Below, one piece after another: positions 16,795 through 26,491 of a DNA stretch of 64,000 nucleotides. This DNA is from Lachnospiraceae bacterium (GTDB taxonomy: Bacteria > Bacillota > Clostridia > Lachnospirales > Lachnospiraceae): positions 1-64,000 of the forward strand of contig CAJTEY010000013.1 in the NCBI GenBank assembly GCA_910575775.1, in the 5' to 3' direction. The translations under genes were made by a program, and so were the position numbers. Positions within the stretch are counted from its first letter, which is position 1. Each line of letters starts with the position of its first letter. The notes under the pieces were generated by a model. It searched no databases. It saw only the letters and a program-made list of their open reading frames with translations, and had not been told where the DNA came from.

Positions 16795-18082
16795 TTAATG
16801 TAATAATGGTATGAAAAGTGAGCATATCATCATTATAATACATCTGCAAATTGCCATGATATTTGCTGACCACTTTACGAATGCTTTTTAATCCAAATCC
16901 ATGTCCATTTTTATTTACGGTCAGCTGCCTGTCCTTACAGAGAAAAGGATTTTTTCGGCAGGAATTGATAACCGTTATCACAATAAATGGTGTTTTTTCA
17001 CGTTTGCTTGTATTAATTTCAATAAAAGAGTCAGGAATAATGCCTGCTGCCGTTATAGCATTATCCAGCAAATTGCAAAACAGAGAGGTAAGGTCATTGT
17101 CTGCAATAAAATCCGTTGTCCCACTTCGTATGTCGGCATGAAAAGATATATGGCTGTCAGTGCATCGCTGCATATAGCGGCATAGGATGGAATTCAGCAT
17201 TTCATGGTCACATAGTCTGGAAAACTCTTTCAGGTCTGGAGAAAGTACCAATTGCCGGATATAGGCGCTTATTTTAGCATACTCTTTTTTCTCATTCAGC
17301 AAATCAATGGATTGCAGGTGTTTTTTTATGTCATGGATTAAAATACGCTGGTTTTCATTCTGTGCATTCAGCATTTTATAATATTGGGCTGAATCTGATT
17401 CTTTTTGAAGCAATAATTGCATTTCTGTAAATTCCATGCTTTTTTTCTGATGATAGCGGTTGATTTCAAACATGAGCAGGTTTGCTGCCAGCAAAAGAAC
17501 AGCACCCATAGTAACCATCCAGTCAAGTGACGATGGGAGCAAAACAGATTCGCCAATGCTTACGAAAGTAAGCATAATAAAGATTGAGGTCAGGGGAATA
17601 AAAACAAGAAGAAAAACAGACTGATCATGCTGCCCTGCATCCTTCTTTGTTTTTTTCATCAGGTGCATCAGTATATAAGTAACTGCAAAAAATATGAGTT
17701 TACTAAAGACCGAAAAAAATAAAAGGTGATAAAATTTCCTGCCGTTATCAAGAAAGCGAGGGGCAAAGTGCCTGGTAATTCCATAAACGACTAATTCACT
17801 CATTGCCATAACAGCCGCCAGTATGGAAGAATGGAATAATGCGGTATACCAATTCAGATAACATTGTGTCAGCAGGAAAATGAAATTCAGCAAAAAATAT
17901 AAAATGATATTGATCCATATCGATTCGGACAGTGACACGCAAAACAGGATAAAATATAAACCGCATAGCACGGCAAGTTTTCTCCGTGGGGTGTGTCTGA
18001 CAGGAAATAAATTGGAGGAGTATTGCCAGAGTATAATTGCTTCTACAAGAAAACTGAAAAAATAACAGATTGTATTTATCAT
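16787..18082 (-). CDS. GHKL-domain sensor histidine kinase (AgrC-like)
   Basis: A membrane sensor of 431 residues. Six hydrophobic segments occupy about the first 210, followed by a dimerisation helix with H-D-I-K-K-H (phospho-acceptor histidine near residue 250) and a GHKL ATPase domain with N-L-L-D-N-A (N box) and G-H-G-F-G-L-K-S-I (G box). This is the plan of AgrC-type peptide sensors. It follows the LytTR regulator gene by five bases, so the two form one unit. The signal is probably a peptide; given the divergent ABC genes it may be an antimicrobial peptide. No precursor peptide gene was found nearby. Confidence 0.9.
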   Translation of the reverse strand: MINTICYFFSFLVEAIILWQYSSNLFPVRHTPRRKLAVLCGLYFILFCVSLSESIWINIILYFLLNFIFLLTQCYLNWYTALFHSSILAAVMAMSELVVYGITRHFAPRFLDNGRKFYHLLFFSVFSKLIFFAVTYILMHLMKKTKKDAGQHDQSVFLLVFIPLTSIFIMLTFVSIGESVLLPSSLDWMVTMGAVLLLAANLLMFEINRYHQKKSMEFTEMQLLLQKESDSAQYYKMLNAQNENQRILIHDIKKHLQSIDLLNEKKEYAKISAYIRQLVLSPDLKEFSRLCDHEMLNSILCRYMQRCTDSHISFHADIRSGTTDFIADNDLTSLFCNLLDNAITAAGIIPDSFIEINTSKREKTPFIVITVINSCRKNPFLCKDRQLTVNKNGHGFGLKSIRKVVSKYHGNLQMYYNDDMLTFHTIITLKQ

Positions 18083-18087
18083 TTGCT

Positions 18088-18792
18088 TTACCTCGTACTT
18101 TCCAAATAAAGGAGATAGGCTTCCTTAAATGCGCTGTATTTTCTTTTTGTCAGATAAGCAGACTGATTATCTGACATATGGACAAGATTACGGTCAAAAT
18201 CCGTGACATGTTCAAGATTGATAATGAAACTGCGGTGTGTCTGGAAGAAACGGTTTTTAGGGAGAAGTCCCTGCCAGTACTGTATATTGTGAATGGATTC
18301 AAAATCACACAAAGTGGTATGTACCGTTACTTTTCTGCCCTGTGCTTCCACTGCTATGACGGAAGATGCAGGCAGTGTATGTACACCTTGTTTTGTTTCA
18401 ACCGGGATTTTTACTGTCATAGTGTTATACAGGTCAACCGCATCTTTCATATTGCGGAAAAACCGTTGTTTAGCCAAAGGCTTTGAAAGATATCGGAATA
18501 CATGGAACCGCATTGCATCATCAAGATATTCAGAATAAGAGGTCACAATAAAAATAATAATCTTATCATTCTTCTTTTTTAATTCCTTTCCCACATAGAT
18601 ACCATTCATTCCGGGCATTTCTATATCAAGAAATAGAATGTCTTTTTCACCTTTATCTGCCAGCAGGGATTCCCCGTCAGAAAAGCAGACCAGTTCGGGG
18701 CATTTTACGCTTATGTTTTCAAAAAAGTTTCTGATATATTTTTGAAGCTGTTCAATGATCAGCGCATCATCGTCACAGATGAGTATTCGCAT
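18088..18792 (-). CDS. LytTR-family response regulator (AgrA-like)
   Basis: A 234-residue regulator with a receiver domain (I-C-D-D-D near the start, phospho-acceptor D in I-L-F-L-D-I-E-M-P-G, then I-V-T-S-Y) and a C-terminal LytTR DNA-binding domain from about residue 130 (V-I-A-V-E-A-Q-G-R-K, F-F-Q-T-H-R-S-F-I-I-N). The ATG at 18792 has GGAGG five bases upstream; another ATG four codons earlier overlaps that site. It is probably activated by the kinase downstream and controls both its own unit and the divergent lipoprotein/ABC operon. Confidence 0.92.
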   Translation of the reverse strand: MRILICDDDALIIEQLQKYIRNFFENISVKCPELVCFSDGESLLADKGEKDILFLDIEMPGMNGIYVGKELKKKNDKIIIFIVTSYSEYLDDAMRFHVFRYLSKPLAKQRFFRNMKDAVDLYNTMTVKIPVETKQGVHTLPASSVIAVEAQGRKVTVHTTLCDFESIHNIQYWQGLLPKNRFFQTHRSFIINLEHVTDFDRNLVHMSDNQSAYLTKRKYSAFKEAYLLYLESTR

Positions 18793-18804
18793 TTTTGCCT
18801 CCAT

Positions 18805-18874
18805 GGGTCAGGCGAACATGCTTGCATGTTCATTTGACCCTCAAATCAAGGTTGAAAGATTTTCTTTCAACCTT
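18805..18874 (-). promoter_or_regulatory. Two strong hairpins in the regulator leader
   Basis: Read leftward, AAGGTTGAAAG and CTTTCAACCTT form an 11-bp stem with a 5-base loop (18848-18874). A two-part stem follows, GGGTCA/TGACCC with AACATGC/GCATGTT inside (18805-18840), ending next to the ribosome binding site. This could be an attenuator or a translation control. Confidence 0.6.
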
Positions 18875-18881
18875 ATACCTC

Positions 18882-19092
18882 TTTTCATGCAATTTACTAC
18901 ATAGTTACTCTTGTATTATACAATAAAGATTAGGAAAATACAGAGGAACTGCATGAAAAGACATTTTTGGGTGGATTTTGGGCTGAAACAAAGGAAACGA
19001 ATATTTGTAAAATGACCAAAAAAGGACAAAAAATGTCGTTTCATGCAAGAAAGGTTGAAATTAGGGCAAATATAGGGACAATGGAAATTGTC
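18882..19092. promoter_or_regulatory. Divergent promoter region with candidate LytTR sites
   Basis: TTTCATGCA occurs at 18882-18892 and 19039-19048 and in inverted form at 18950-18960. The last two extend into a longer match with an ATGTC core (18950-18971 and 19027-19049). A perfect palindrome TTGTATTATACAA (18911-18923) contains the leftward -10 TATAAT, and GACAAT/ATTGTC lies at 19077-19092. The leftward -35 is poor, as expected of an activated promoter. No gene lies here. Confidence 0.5.
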
Positions 19093-19193
19093 ATTGAAAG
19101 GCACCGAGAAGCTGAACCCTTGATTTTTACAGGGGTGAGGCGATTTGGGGTATTGATTTTGACACTACCAATTTGATGGAAAGAGGAGATATT

Positions 19194-20357
19194 ATGAAAA
19201 AGAGCGTTTCAAAAAAGATGTTTGCGTTGTCCGTGATTATGTCTGCCGGTATGCTGTTGACTGGCTGCTCTGGTACGGCAGCAGGATCTTCGGAGAGTAC
19301 ACCGACGGGAAGCAGCACAGAGGCGATGCAGGGGAGTGTAGGAGGGGCGGAATCTGGAACAAACCATATTAGTGAGAAGTTGTCCGATAAGTTGGTAATT
19401 GATGCGGAGGTAGATTTGCCAAAAGACCAGGTATATAGCGTGTATGCGTTAACAAAACAAGCGTTTCCGAGAGAAGATTTAGATGCTTTTTTCGGAGTGT
19501 CACAAGCAGCCGTAACGGCTCACCCAGAATGGGTGGGAGCATATTCTGCTGAAACGGAAGAGGGCGGATACTTTAGTACGGATCCCTATGGAAATTTTAC
19601 ATATGCGAAGGACGAGGAACGGGACGACTACATCGTATATTTGGTGGAATCCGCATATTATAATGCTGGCGGTTGTTCTTTCCAGAAGGAAGAAATACAG
19701 GATTTATCCTTCCTGGACGCAGAAAAGGCCGTTCAGATGGGAAAGGAAAAGATTAAGGAGCTGACAGGACAGGATTCGGAGGTTCTTGCTGCTTATGCGC
19801 TGAATCAGGAAATACTGACAGAGTTGGAGAAGAAGTACAGGCAGACTCAGAAATACCAGGAAGATGCGCAGACAGGGAAAGAAACTACGGTCGATGACTG
19901 GTCGGACGCAGATGAGATATATTATATGGAGTATGAACTGACGAAGGATGGTTTGCCAATTTATAGCGGCATCAATGAGCCGGGCATATCCATGGCAGTG
20001 GAAACCTTTTGGACGGCTGAAACCCGAATCACTATGATGCTTGATAAGGATGGGATTCGCTATATAGCCAGCAGGGGTGGAATTTTTGACGCCAGACCGG
20101 AAGCAGAGGCGCAGACGATTATCTCAGCGGAGGCAGCACTGGAAGCGGTAAAGGAAATTTATGTGAATACCATATTGAGCTCGCAGGTTACAATCTCCCG
20201 GATATGGATGGAATATGTCGTTGTACCGGACTGGGAAGAGCAGGAACAGTATAAGCTGGTGCCTTATTGGTGTGTGCAGATAGATTCACCTTCGGGAAAC
20301 AGCAGTGCGGAGCGGATCAATGCGATAACGGGAGGCAATCTATCCTATGGAGAATAA
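19194..20357 (+). CDS. Exported lipoprotein of an ABC transporter operon
   Basis: A 387-residue lipoprotein. The signal peptide ends L-L-T-G-C, so cysteine near residue 25 should be lipid-modified. A serine- and glycine-rich linker follows. The rest has alternating charged helices and strands, with A-A-L-E-A-V-K-E-I-Y and a V-P-Y-W-C-V-Q-I strand near the end, reminiscent of PepSY/YycI-like folds. The ATG at 19194 has GAGGAG upstream. It overlaps the first permease by 11 bases. It may bind the peptide or gate the sensor; this is inferred from its place in the operon. Confidence 0.8.
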   Translation: MKKSVSKKMFALSVIMSAGMLLTGCSGTAAGSSESTPTGSSTEAMQGSVGGAESGTNHISEKLSDKLVIDAEVDLPKDQVYSVYALTKQAFPREDLDAFFGVSQAAVTAHPEWVGAYSAETEEGGYFSTDPYGNFTYAKDEERDDYIVYLVESAYYNAGGCSFQKEEIQDLSFLDAEKAVQMGKEKIKELTGQDSEVLAAYALNQEILTELEKKYRQTQKYQEDAQTGKETTVDDWSDADEIYYMEYELTKDGLPIYSGINEPGISMAVETFWTAETRITMMLDKDGIRYIASRGGIFDARPEAEAQTIISAEAALEAVKEIYVNTILSSQVTISRIWMEYVVVPDWEEQEQYKLVPYWCVQIDSPSGNSSAERINAITGGNLSYGE

Positions 20358-21156
20358 AAGGGCATTGCCCCGTCTGTTTGGTGCTGAATTTAAGAGGAGT
20401 CTGACGGTGAGATTTCTCCTTGTACCGGTCGGCGTGGTGTTGTGCATCTGTCTGGATACCTGGAACCAGATACCATTTATGTGGACATCTCCTGAAACGA
20501 TGGATGTATACTATTATTGGTGTAATTCTTTTATATTTGGAGGCTTTTATGGTATCTATGTGGTTCCGATGCTGGCGGCGCTTCCCTATGCGGTAAGTTT
20601 TTGCGAGGAATACAATACGAATATGCTGAGGATGCTGCTTATGAAAGCAGGAAAGAAGAAATACTGCATGTCCAAGGTGCTTACGACATTCCTGTCGGGA
20701 GCTCTTTCGGTATCGGCAGGCGGGATTACTTTTATTCTCCTGGCAAGTTTTTTTGTTCAGTTGTTCAATCGGTCCAGATTGCCGGAAACAGAAGCCTTTC
20801 CTTATTATGAATTTTTGCTGCAAGGCAATGCTGCCTGCTATTTTACAGCGGTTATCTTCCTTTTGTTTTTGACCGGAGGGTTATGGGCAACGGCAGCTTT
20901 GCTGGTATCGTCATATTTCCCGAATATCTATGTGACGGCGGCGTCTCCGTTGATTCTATCCTTTTTGACAGGTCGGGCTTATTTGGTTTTGAAGATTCCT
21001 GTCAGACTTCGGTTGGATTTATGGCTACAGGGTAGAAGTTCCGCCGGAACAGATCAGCTCACCATTTTGTGTTCTGCGTTGGTGGTGCTGGGACTGACTG
21101 TGGGATTTGGTATTCTGTTTTACCAGAAGCTGAAAAGGAGGGTGGAGAATGAGTAA
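20347..21156 (+). CDS. ABC transporter permease (first of pair)
   Basis: A 269-residue membrane protein with six hydrophobic segments and no other domain, as in the ABC-2-like permeases paired with bacitracin-type ATPases. Its start lies inside the end of the lipoprotein gene and its end overlaps the next gene by eight bases. It probably exports, or removes from the membrane, an antimicrobial peptide together with the next two products. Confidence 0.82.
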   Translation: MENKRALPRLFGAEFKRSLTVRFLLVPVGVVLCICLDTWNQIPFMWTSPETMDVYYYWCNSFIFGGFYGIYVVPMLAALPYAVSFCEEYNTNMLRMLLMKAGKKKYCMSKVLTTFLSGALSVSAGGITFILLASFFVQLFNRSRLPETEAFPYYEFLLQGNAACYFTAVIFLLFLTGGLWATAALLVSSYFPNIYVTAASPLILSFLTGRAYLVLKIPVRLRLDLWLQGRSSAGTDQLTILCSALVVLGLTVGFGILFYQKLKRRVENE

Positions 21157-21994
21157 GGGCCTTCGAGTTTTTTGTTTTCAGCTAAAGCAGGAATTGGTGC
21201 AAGTCAGGGTGCTGATCCTGTTCATGATTCTTGCTGTGTTTATCTATTCCTATCTGGAGCCGGTGGCTAATCTGGCACAGGCGGTTGGTGAGAAAGTGAG
21301 CCCGTGGGCTTTTCCACATCTGATGAATGATTACATTTGTCAGATGGTCTTTATGGTGAGTGCAGTCTTCCTGTTTAGCACAGCACCCTTTGAGGGGAAT
21401 GCTCATTACTATATCGTTCAGCGTTCCGGGAGCCTTTCCTGGCAGTTGGGTAATGTACTGTATATTCTGGCATCTTCGTTTTTGTTTGTGGGGTTTATAT
21501 GGGTATTGAGTGTTATCAGTCTGCTTTCACGAACCAAGTTTAGTGGCGGTGGGGGAATCATCTGGGGGACATTGGCAAGGACAAACGCAGGGAATCAGTA
21601 TGATGTCCCGTTTACGGTGTTTGCTTATATTGTCGGTGTATTTTCGCCAGTGGAGGCGACTGCAATCAGCTTCTTGCTTGAGTGGGCATGTGTCTCATGG
21701 ATGGGGTTGGTGGTCCATTTGTTCAACTATATCACAAAAAAGATGACAGGGATATTGGTGGCATCACTCTTTGTATTTTTGGATGTGATGATCTACAATT
21801 CATGGACACCCAAGGCATATCGTTTCTCACCGGTGACGTTGGCACAATTGAAGGTGATGTCAGGGAACAACTTATCCTATGGCGTATCTTTGAAATATGC
21901 GGTGGTGTTCTTTGCGGTGACAATCACGTTTTTTATTCTAATATGCTTGGGACAGGGAACGAAAAAAGTAAAGAAATGGGGACTGAAAAAATGA
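21149..21994 (+). CDS. ABC transporter permease (second of pair)
   Basis: A 281-residue membrane protein with six hydrophobic segments, slightly larger than its upstream partner and with only general similarity to it. The stop overlaps the ATPase start in ATGA, so these genes are translationally coupled. Two different permeases with one ATPase suggest a heterodimeric membrane part. Confidence 0.82.
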   Translation: MSKGLRVFCFQLKQELVQVRVLILFMILAVFIYSYLEPVANLAQAVGEKVSPWAFPHLMNDYICQMVFMVSAVFLFSTAPFEGNAHYYIVQRSGSLSWQLGNVLYILASSFLFVGFIWVLSVISLLSRTKFSGGGGIIWGTLARTNAGNQYDVPFTVFAYIVGVFSPVEATAISFLLEWACVSWMGLVVHLFNYITKKMTGILVASLFVFLDVMIYNSWTPKAYRFSPVTLAQLKVMSGNNLSYGVSLKYAVVFFAVTITFFILICLGQGTKKVKKWGLKK

Positions 21995-22635
21995 ATGATA
22001 GAAGGATTCTTTTTAAAAATGTCTCTAAGACAATAGGCGATCAGACAATATTGAAGGATATCAATCTGGAGATACCCAAGCAGGGGATTTATGGAATTGT
22101 GGGCAGGAACGGTTCAGGAAAGACGGTGCTGATCAAGTGTCTGTGCGGGTTTATGCCTGTCACGGAGGGCGAGATATGGGTAGGAGAAAAACAGGTGGGG
22201 CGCGATGTGGAATTTATTGAGGATACTGGCTTCATCATCGAGACACCGGGTTTTTTGCCCAGAGAATCCGGATTTCGTAATTTGAGACACCTTGCCTCCA
22301 TTCGGAATGTGGTCGGAAAGGAGCGCATCAGGGAGTGTATTACCATGGTTGGTCTTAATCCTGATGATAAGAAATGGGTAGGGAAATACTCATTGGGGAT
22401 GCGCCAGCGGCTGGGTATCGCACAGGCTATCATGGAGAATCCCAGTCTGATTATCCTTGACGAACCCATGAATGGGCTGGACAATCACGGCGTGGAGGAG
22501 ATACGAAAGCTCCTGCTTGGAATGAAGGAGGAGGGAAAGCTGATTCTTATCATCAGTCATAACCGGGAGGACATCAACCAGCTCTGTGACAGCGTGTATG
22601 AGATGGATATGGGAGTGCTGACACAAGTAAGGTAG
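21991..22635 (+). CDS. ABC transporter ATP-binding protein (BcrA-like)
   Basis: A 214-residue ATPase with Walker A G-R-N-G-S-G-K-T near residue 38, the signature S-L-G-M-R-Q-R near residue 137, Walker B L-I-I-L-D-E-P-M-N-G-L-D and an H-loop histidine in I-I-S-H-N. The short length and the S-L-G-M-R-Q-R form fit bacitracin/lantibiotic immunity ATPases. The in-frame reading extends further upstream, but the ATG at 21991 matches the family start and overlaps the permease stop. Confidence 0.9.
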   Translation: MNDRRILFKNVSKTIGDQTILKDINLEIPKQGIYGIVGRNGSGKTVLIKCLCGFMPVTEGEIWVGEKQVGRDVEFIEDTGFIIETPGFLPRESGFRNLRHLASIRNVVGKERIRECITMVGLNPDDKKWVGKYSLGMRQRLGIAQAIMENPSLIILDEPMNGLDNHGVEEIRKLLLGMKEEGKLILIISHNREDINQLCDSVYEMDMGVLTQVR

Positions 22636-23070
22636 AAATAGCAGAATACAGCGATTGTTTTTTATATGCGGGAAGGTGTGTCGTAGTGAAGTGAAAACTG
22701 TGCTGCGATACCCTTTCTTTTTTATGCGCATGTCGATGCAAATGCAAAAAACCATATATGAAAGTTTTTGACATGGAAGTATGTCACTAAAGTAGCTCAT
22801 TGGCGGCGCACGAGTAGCGTAGATAAATCCAGAACCCGGAAGATTATGAGGCGAGGTCTAATATTATGATGACGGGGTGGACTCCATAGACAACGCACAA
22901 ATGGATATTACACCATTCCGCAATATCATCAAGAACACGAGGCATTTGGGAGGGGTAAACTGCTAATTTCTCTCCAATTCGACAAATCAGTGTGCAACAA
23001 TCAAATATCGCTGCTGTTACAGAATGTTTCCGTCTGGCTGCTGATGCGGTCAGGTGCTTTTTTTGCCCGA
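22636..23070. other. Gene-poor stretch between ABC operon and recombinases
   Basis: No convincing gene or terminator was seen. A leftward frame of 76 codons (22844-23074) begins with GTG overlapping the recombinase stop in GTGA and could be a coupled small protein, but it resembles nothing I know. One end of the mobile element may lie here. Confidence 0.4.
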
Positions 23071-24708
23071 TCACACCAGCCCAACAAAACGGTAGTAAAT
23101 TTTAATGTCCTGGTGTCTTTGACCGTCTATGATGGTTCGTTCTCCAACTTCAATGCGGTCAATCAGTTCCTCAATGATTTCCCGGTTCAGTTCCTGCAAG
23201 TCCAGATACTGCCGGATGGTTCCGGCCCACTGGTGGATATTGGCGATGTCCTGCTGGGCTTTCCGTTCCCCGGCTAACAGACTGTCCAGGCGTTCCGATT
23301 TCTGGATGCGTTCCTGCTCGTTCTTTTGAATCAGAACCGAGAAGGAATCGCCGCTGATTGCCCCGCTTACCTTATCTTCATAAAGTTTTGCGGTGATCTG
23401 TTCCAGCTCCTCCAAACGCCGCCGCAAACGGCTGATTTCCTGTCGGCTGTCCTCTTGTTGCGCGGCGCTTGCGGATTGTATGTGCTGTTTCAGCTTATCC
23501 AGTACAGCGGCTTCATCGGCTGCAACCGCTTTTCCATGCGCCCGGATTTCACTCAGCACCAGGTTTTTCAGGCTGATCTCAAAAATCCGGTGCCAGGAGC
23601 AGATGCTGTGTCCGGTAGTGGCAAACCGGGAGCAGAAATAAGAAGTATAGTGCTTGACAGTGCCATTTTTCCGGCGCTGTGTTTCGCGGGCGGCAACCAG
23701 AGGATGCCCGCAGTCCGCGCAGACCAGCTTTCCGGTAAACAGAGATGCTTGGGGCGGCGTATTGTTAGCGGAAATCTGTTTCGCCGCCTGATTGATTTTC
23801 TGGACAGCCTCCCACAGCTCCGGCCCGATAATTGCCTCGTGCGCGCCCTCATGGGAAATCCATTCCGATTCCGGTTTCCTTATCATGGTCTTATCCTTAT
23901 AGGAACGGGAACCGGTGCAGTTCTGTGTGAGCGTACCGGCATAAACATCATCGTTCAGAAGGCTTCGGACGGTTGCGTAAGCCCACAGCCGGGAATACTT
24001 GCAGCTGCCATTTCCGTAATGGACCGCCCAGTACCAGCGGGGAGGGAGAATCCCTTTCTCATTCAGGGCGGCGGCGATTTTCCCATAGGCCATGCCGGAC
24101 TGACGCATCTGGAATATCTGCCGCACAACAGCGGCGGATTCCCCGTCAATGACCAGCTTGTGTCTGTCCTCCTCGCTCTTGCGGTATCCGTAGGGAGCGT
24201 AGGCGGCAAGATACTGGCCGCTTTTCTTCTTGGCATGAAGCACCGACTTGACCTTGCTGGACAGGTCCTTGAGATGGTAGTCATTCATCAGACTGCGGAA
24301 GTGCAGCATATCGGTGTTGTCCCCCTCGCTGTCCAGGCAGTCCAGAACCGATACGAACCGGCATCCGAGGGAGGGGAAAATGACATCCGTATAACGGCCC
24401 ACCTCCACAAAATCCCTGCCTAAACGGGAAAGGTCCTTTACCAGAATCAGGTTAATCAGGCCATGCCTTGCGTCCTCCAGCATTTCCAAAAATCCGGGCC
24501 GCTGAAAATTGCCGCCGCTGTACCCATCGTCCTGATAGGTCTTGACCTCTATCCAGCCGTTGAGCATGACGAATTTGGAGAGGATTTCATATTGGTTCTC
24601 AATGCTCACCGATTCATCGCTGGGGATATAGCCCTTCGCTTTTGCGGAATTGGAGGCGTCATCCACACTCAGGCGGCAGTAGATACCGACTTTATATTGC
24701 TTCGCCAT
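23071..24708 (-). CDS. Large serine recombinase (second of tandem pair)
   Basis: A 545-residue site-specific recombinase of the TnpX/large resolvase type. The catalytic serine lies in Y-C-R-L-S (residue 14). The arginine-containing loop D-L-S-R-L-G-R-D is near residue 95. A recombinase domain with a C-A-D-C-G-H zinc ribbon follows, then a coiled coil (about 420-500) and a final V-G-E-R-T-I-I-D segment. The ATG at 24708 lies inside the end of the upstream recombinase gene (17-base overlap). Such enzymes excise and integrate elements at short core sites. Confidence 0.92.
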   Translation of the reverse strand: MAKQYKVGIYCRLSVDDASNSAKAKGYIPSDESVSIENQYEILSKFVMLNGWIEVKTYQDDGYSGGNFQRPGFLEMLEDARHGLINLILVKDLSRLGRDFVEVGRYTDVIFPSLGCRFVSVLDCLDSEGDNTDMLHFRSLMNDYHLKDLSSKVKSVLHAKKKSGQYLAAYAPYGYRKSEEDRHKLVIDGESAAVVRQIFQMRQSGMAYGKIAAALNEKGILPPRWYWAVHYGNGSCKYSRLWAYATVRSLLNDDVYAGTLTQNCTGSRSYKDKTMIRKPESEWISHEGAHEAIIGPELWEAVQKINQAAKQISANNTPPQASLFTGKLVCADCGHPLVAARETQRRKNGTVKHYTSYFCSRFATTGHSICSWHRIFEISLKNLVLSEIRAHGKAVAADEAAVLDKLKQHIQSASAAQQEDSRQEISRLRRRLEELEQITAKLYEDKVSGAISGDSFSVLIQKNEQERIQKSERLDSLLAGERKAQQDIANIHQWAGTIRQYLDLQELNREIIEELIDRIEVGERTIIDGQRHQDIKIYYRFVGLV

Positions 24709-26356
24709 AATCCTGCCCCCTTTCCTGTGCCAGCGCCCCGTCCACATTCCCGACATAGCGGTAGTAGACCTTGACCTCACAAATCCGCTGCCCGTTGACC
24801 TTCTGGGTATCGCCAACCTCGATCCGGTCTACCAGTTCAAAGAGAATGGTTTCGTCCAGTTCCGAGATTTCGGTATAGCGCCGGATAATTTCCAGCCAGC
24901 GGTCGGTATCCACCTGGTTTTCCAGGTGCGCCCGGACTTTCCTTTCCAGTTCCGGGACTGCCTCCGCCTTTTCTGCCCGTTCCGCTTCGTATTTCTGCAT
25001 CAGTGTCTGAAATACCGTCTGGGGGATGGAGCCGGTGCATTTGTCCTCGTAGAGATTCTGCATCAGGCGCTCCAAATCGGAAATACGGGCTAAGGAGGAT
25101 TTTAATTCCTGATCATAGGAGAAAAGCCGGGTGTGTGATTCCTTCTCCTTCAGCCGGAGAATCTCGCCCATCAGCCGGTCCGGGTCATATTCCGCAAAGC
25201 GGGCCTTTTCCCGGATGTCCTCCAATACCAGCTGGGTCAGCACCGTTTCATAGATGGTGTGGATGGTACACGCGCCCCTTCCGCTGCGGGAGTAGTTGCC
25301 GCAGATGAAAGAGCTGTACCGTCCCGGCCTGCCATCCTTATAGGTGAATTTTTCGATATGGTTCCGCATTTTGAAACCGCAGTCGGCGCAGTACACAAGT
25401 CCGGTGAAGATGCTCTTGCAGCCATCGGACGGAGTGCTTTTTCGCACCTTCTTTTTTCCGATACTGGCTACGGTATCCCACAGTTCCCGCGAAATAATGG
25501 CCTCGTGGGTCCCCTCCACCCGAATCCACTCGTCCTCCGATTTATTGATGAGCTTGCGGGATTTATAGGAGAGTGTGCCGCTTTTGCCCTGTACCATGTT
25601 CCCGATGTAGACCTCGTTGCGGACCATGTTTTTAACCGTCTGGTCGGCCCACTTGTGGTTGACCCTGCGGGGGTCGCTCTGGCCCTTGCGCTGGTAGTAC
25701 AGCACACCGGGCGGCTGAATCCCTTCTTCATTGAGCGCCACCGCGATGGCATGAAATCCCATGCCTGATGCCCGCATCTCAAAGATACGGCGGACAACCG
25801 GCGCGGTTTCCTCGTCAATCACCAGATGGTGCTTATCCAGCGGGTCGCGCCGGTAGCCATAGGCGGGGTAGGTTCCCATGAATTTTCCGTTTTCGGCACA
25901 GGCCCTCTTGACCGCCTTGACCTTCTTGCTGGTGTCCCGGCTGTAAAATTCATTAAATAAGTTCAAAAAGCACATGACATCGGTGCTTCCGTTGTCGCTC
26001 ATGGTGTCAATGCCGTTGTTCAGCGCGATGAACCGGCACCCAAGAGAGGGGAACAGGTAATCCGTATATTGCCCAAATTCGATGTAGTTGCGGCCAAAAC
26101 GGGAAAGGTCCTTCACCAGAATCACATTGATCCGCTTTGCCTTTGCGTCCTCGATTAACCGCCTGACGCCTGGGCGGTTGAAATTCGTGCCGGAGTATCC
26201 GTCGTCGATATAGACATCGACCTCATTCCAGCCGCGCTGCCTGACATAGTTTTGAAGCAGCAGCTTCTGGTTCTCAATGCTGACCGATTCCCCATCACGT
26301 TCATCGTCGTTACTTAACCGGCAGTAGATGCCCACGTTGTATGTTGTATCCATCAT
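24692..26356 (-). CDS. Large serine recombinase (first of tandem pair)
   Basis: A 554-residue recombinase homologous along its length to its downstream neighbour but clearly diverged. It has catalytic serine in Y-C-R-L-S-N-D-D, Q-R-G-W-N-E-V-D-V-Y-I-D-D-G-Y-S-G-T-N-F, D-L-S-R-F-G-R-N-Y-I-E-F-G, a Y-C-A-D-C-G zinc-binding motif and a coiled coil. A GGAGGT stands nine bases before the ATG at 26356; the next codon is also ATG. The pair is translationally coupled, which suggests they work together, perhaps on two ends of the element. Confidence 0.92.
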   Translation of the reverse strand: MMDTTYNVGIYCRLSNDDERDGESVSIENQKLLLQNYVRQRGWNEVDVYIDDGYSGTNFNRPGVRRLIEDAKAKRINVILVKDLSRFGRNYIEFGQYTDYLFPSLGCRFIALNNGIDTMSDNGSTDVMCFLNLFNEFYSRDTSKKVKAVKRACAENGKFMGTYPAYGYRRDPLDKHHLVIDEETAPVVRRIFEMRASGMGFHAIAVALNEEGIQPPGVLYYQRKGQSDPRRVNHKWADQTVKNMVRNEVYIGNMVQGKSGTLSYKSRKLINKSEDEWIRVEGTHEAIISRELWDTVASIGKKKVRKSTPSDGCKSIFTGLVYCADCGFKMRNHIEKFTYKDGRPGRYSSFICGNYSRSGRGACTIHTIYETVLTQLVLEDIREKARFAEYDPDRLMGEILRLKEKESHTRLFSYDQELKSSLARISDLERLMQNLYEDKCTGSIPQTVFQTLMQKYEAERAEKAEAVPELERKVRAHLENQVDTDRWLEIIRRYTEISELDETILFELVDRIEVGDTQKVNGQRICEVKVYYRYVGNVDGALAQERGQDYGEAI

Positions 26357-26491
26357 CTTTCTTTTACCTCCCGACCATCTCAGAATCCATACCTCGTGCG
26401 GCAAAATGGCTCCGCAGGTTTTACCCTGCATGAATATCTTACCGGAGAATCCACCGCCGCGCAATGATACGGCAGGCCGCGAGGCTTTCTG

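Noticed and set aside
23326..24423. Long rightward open frame of 365 codons
   Set aside because: It lies opposite the serine recombinase gene, has no domain signature, and arises from the GC-rich codon pattern of that gene.
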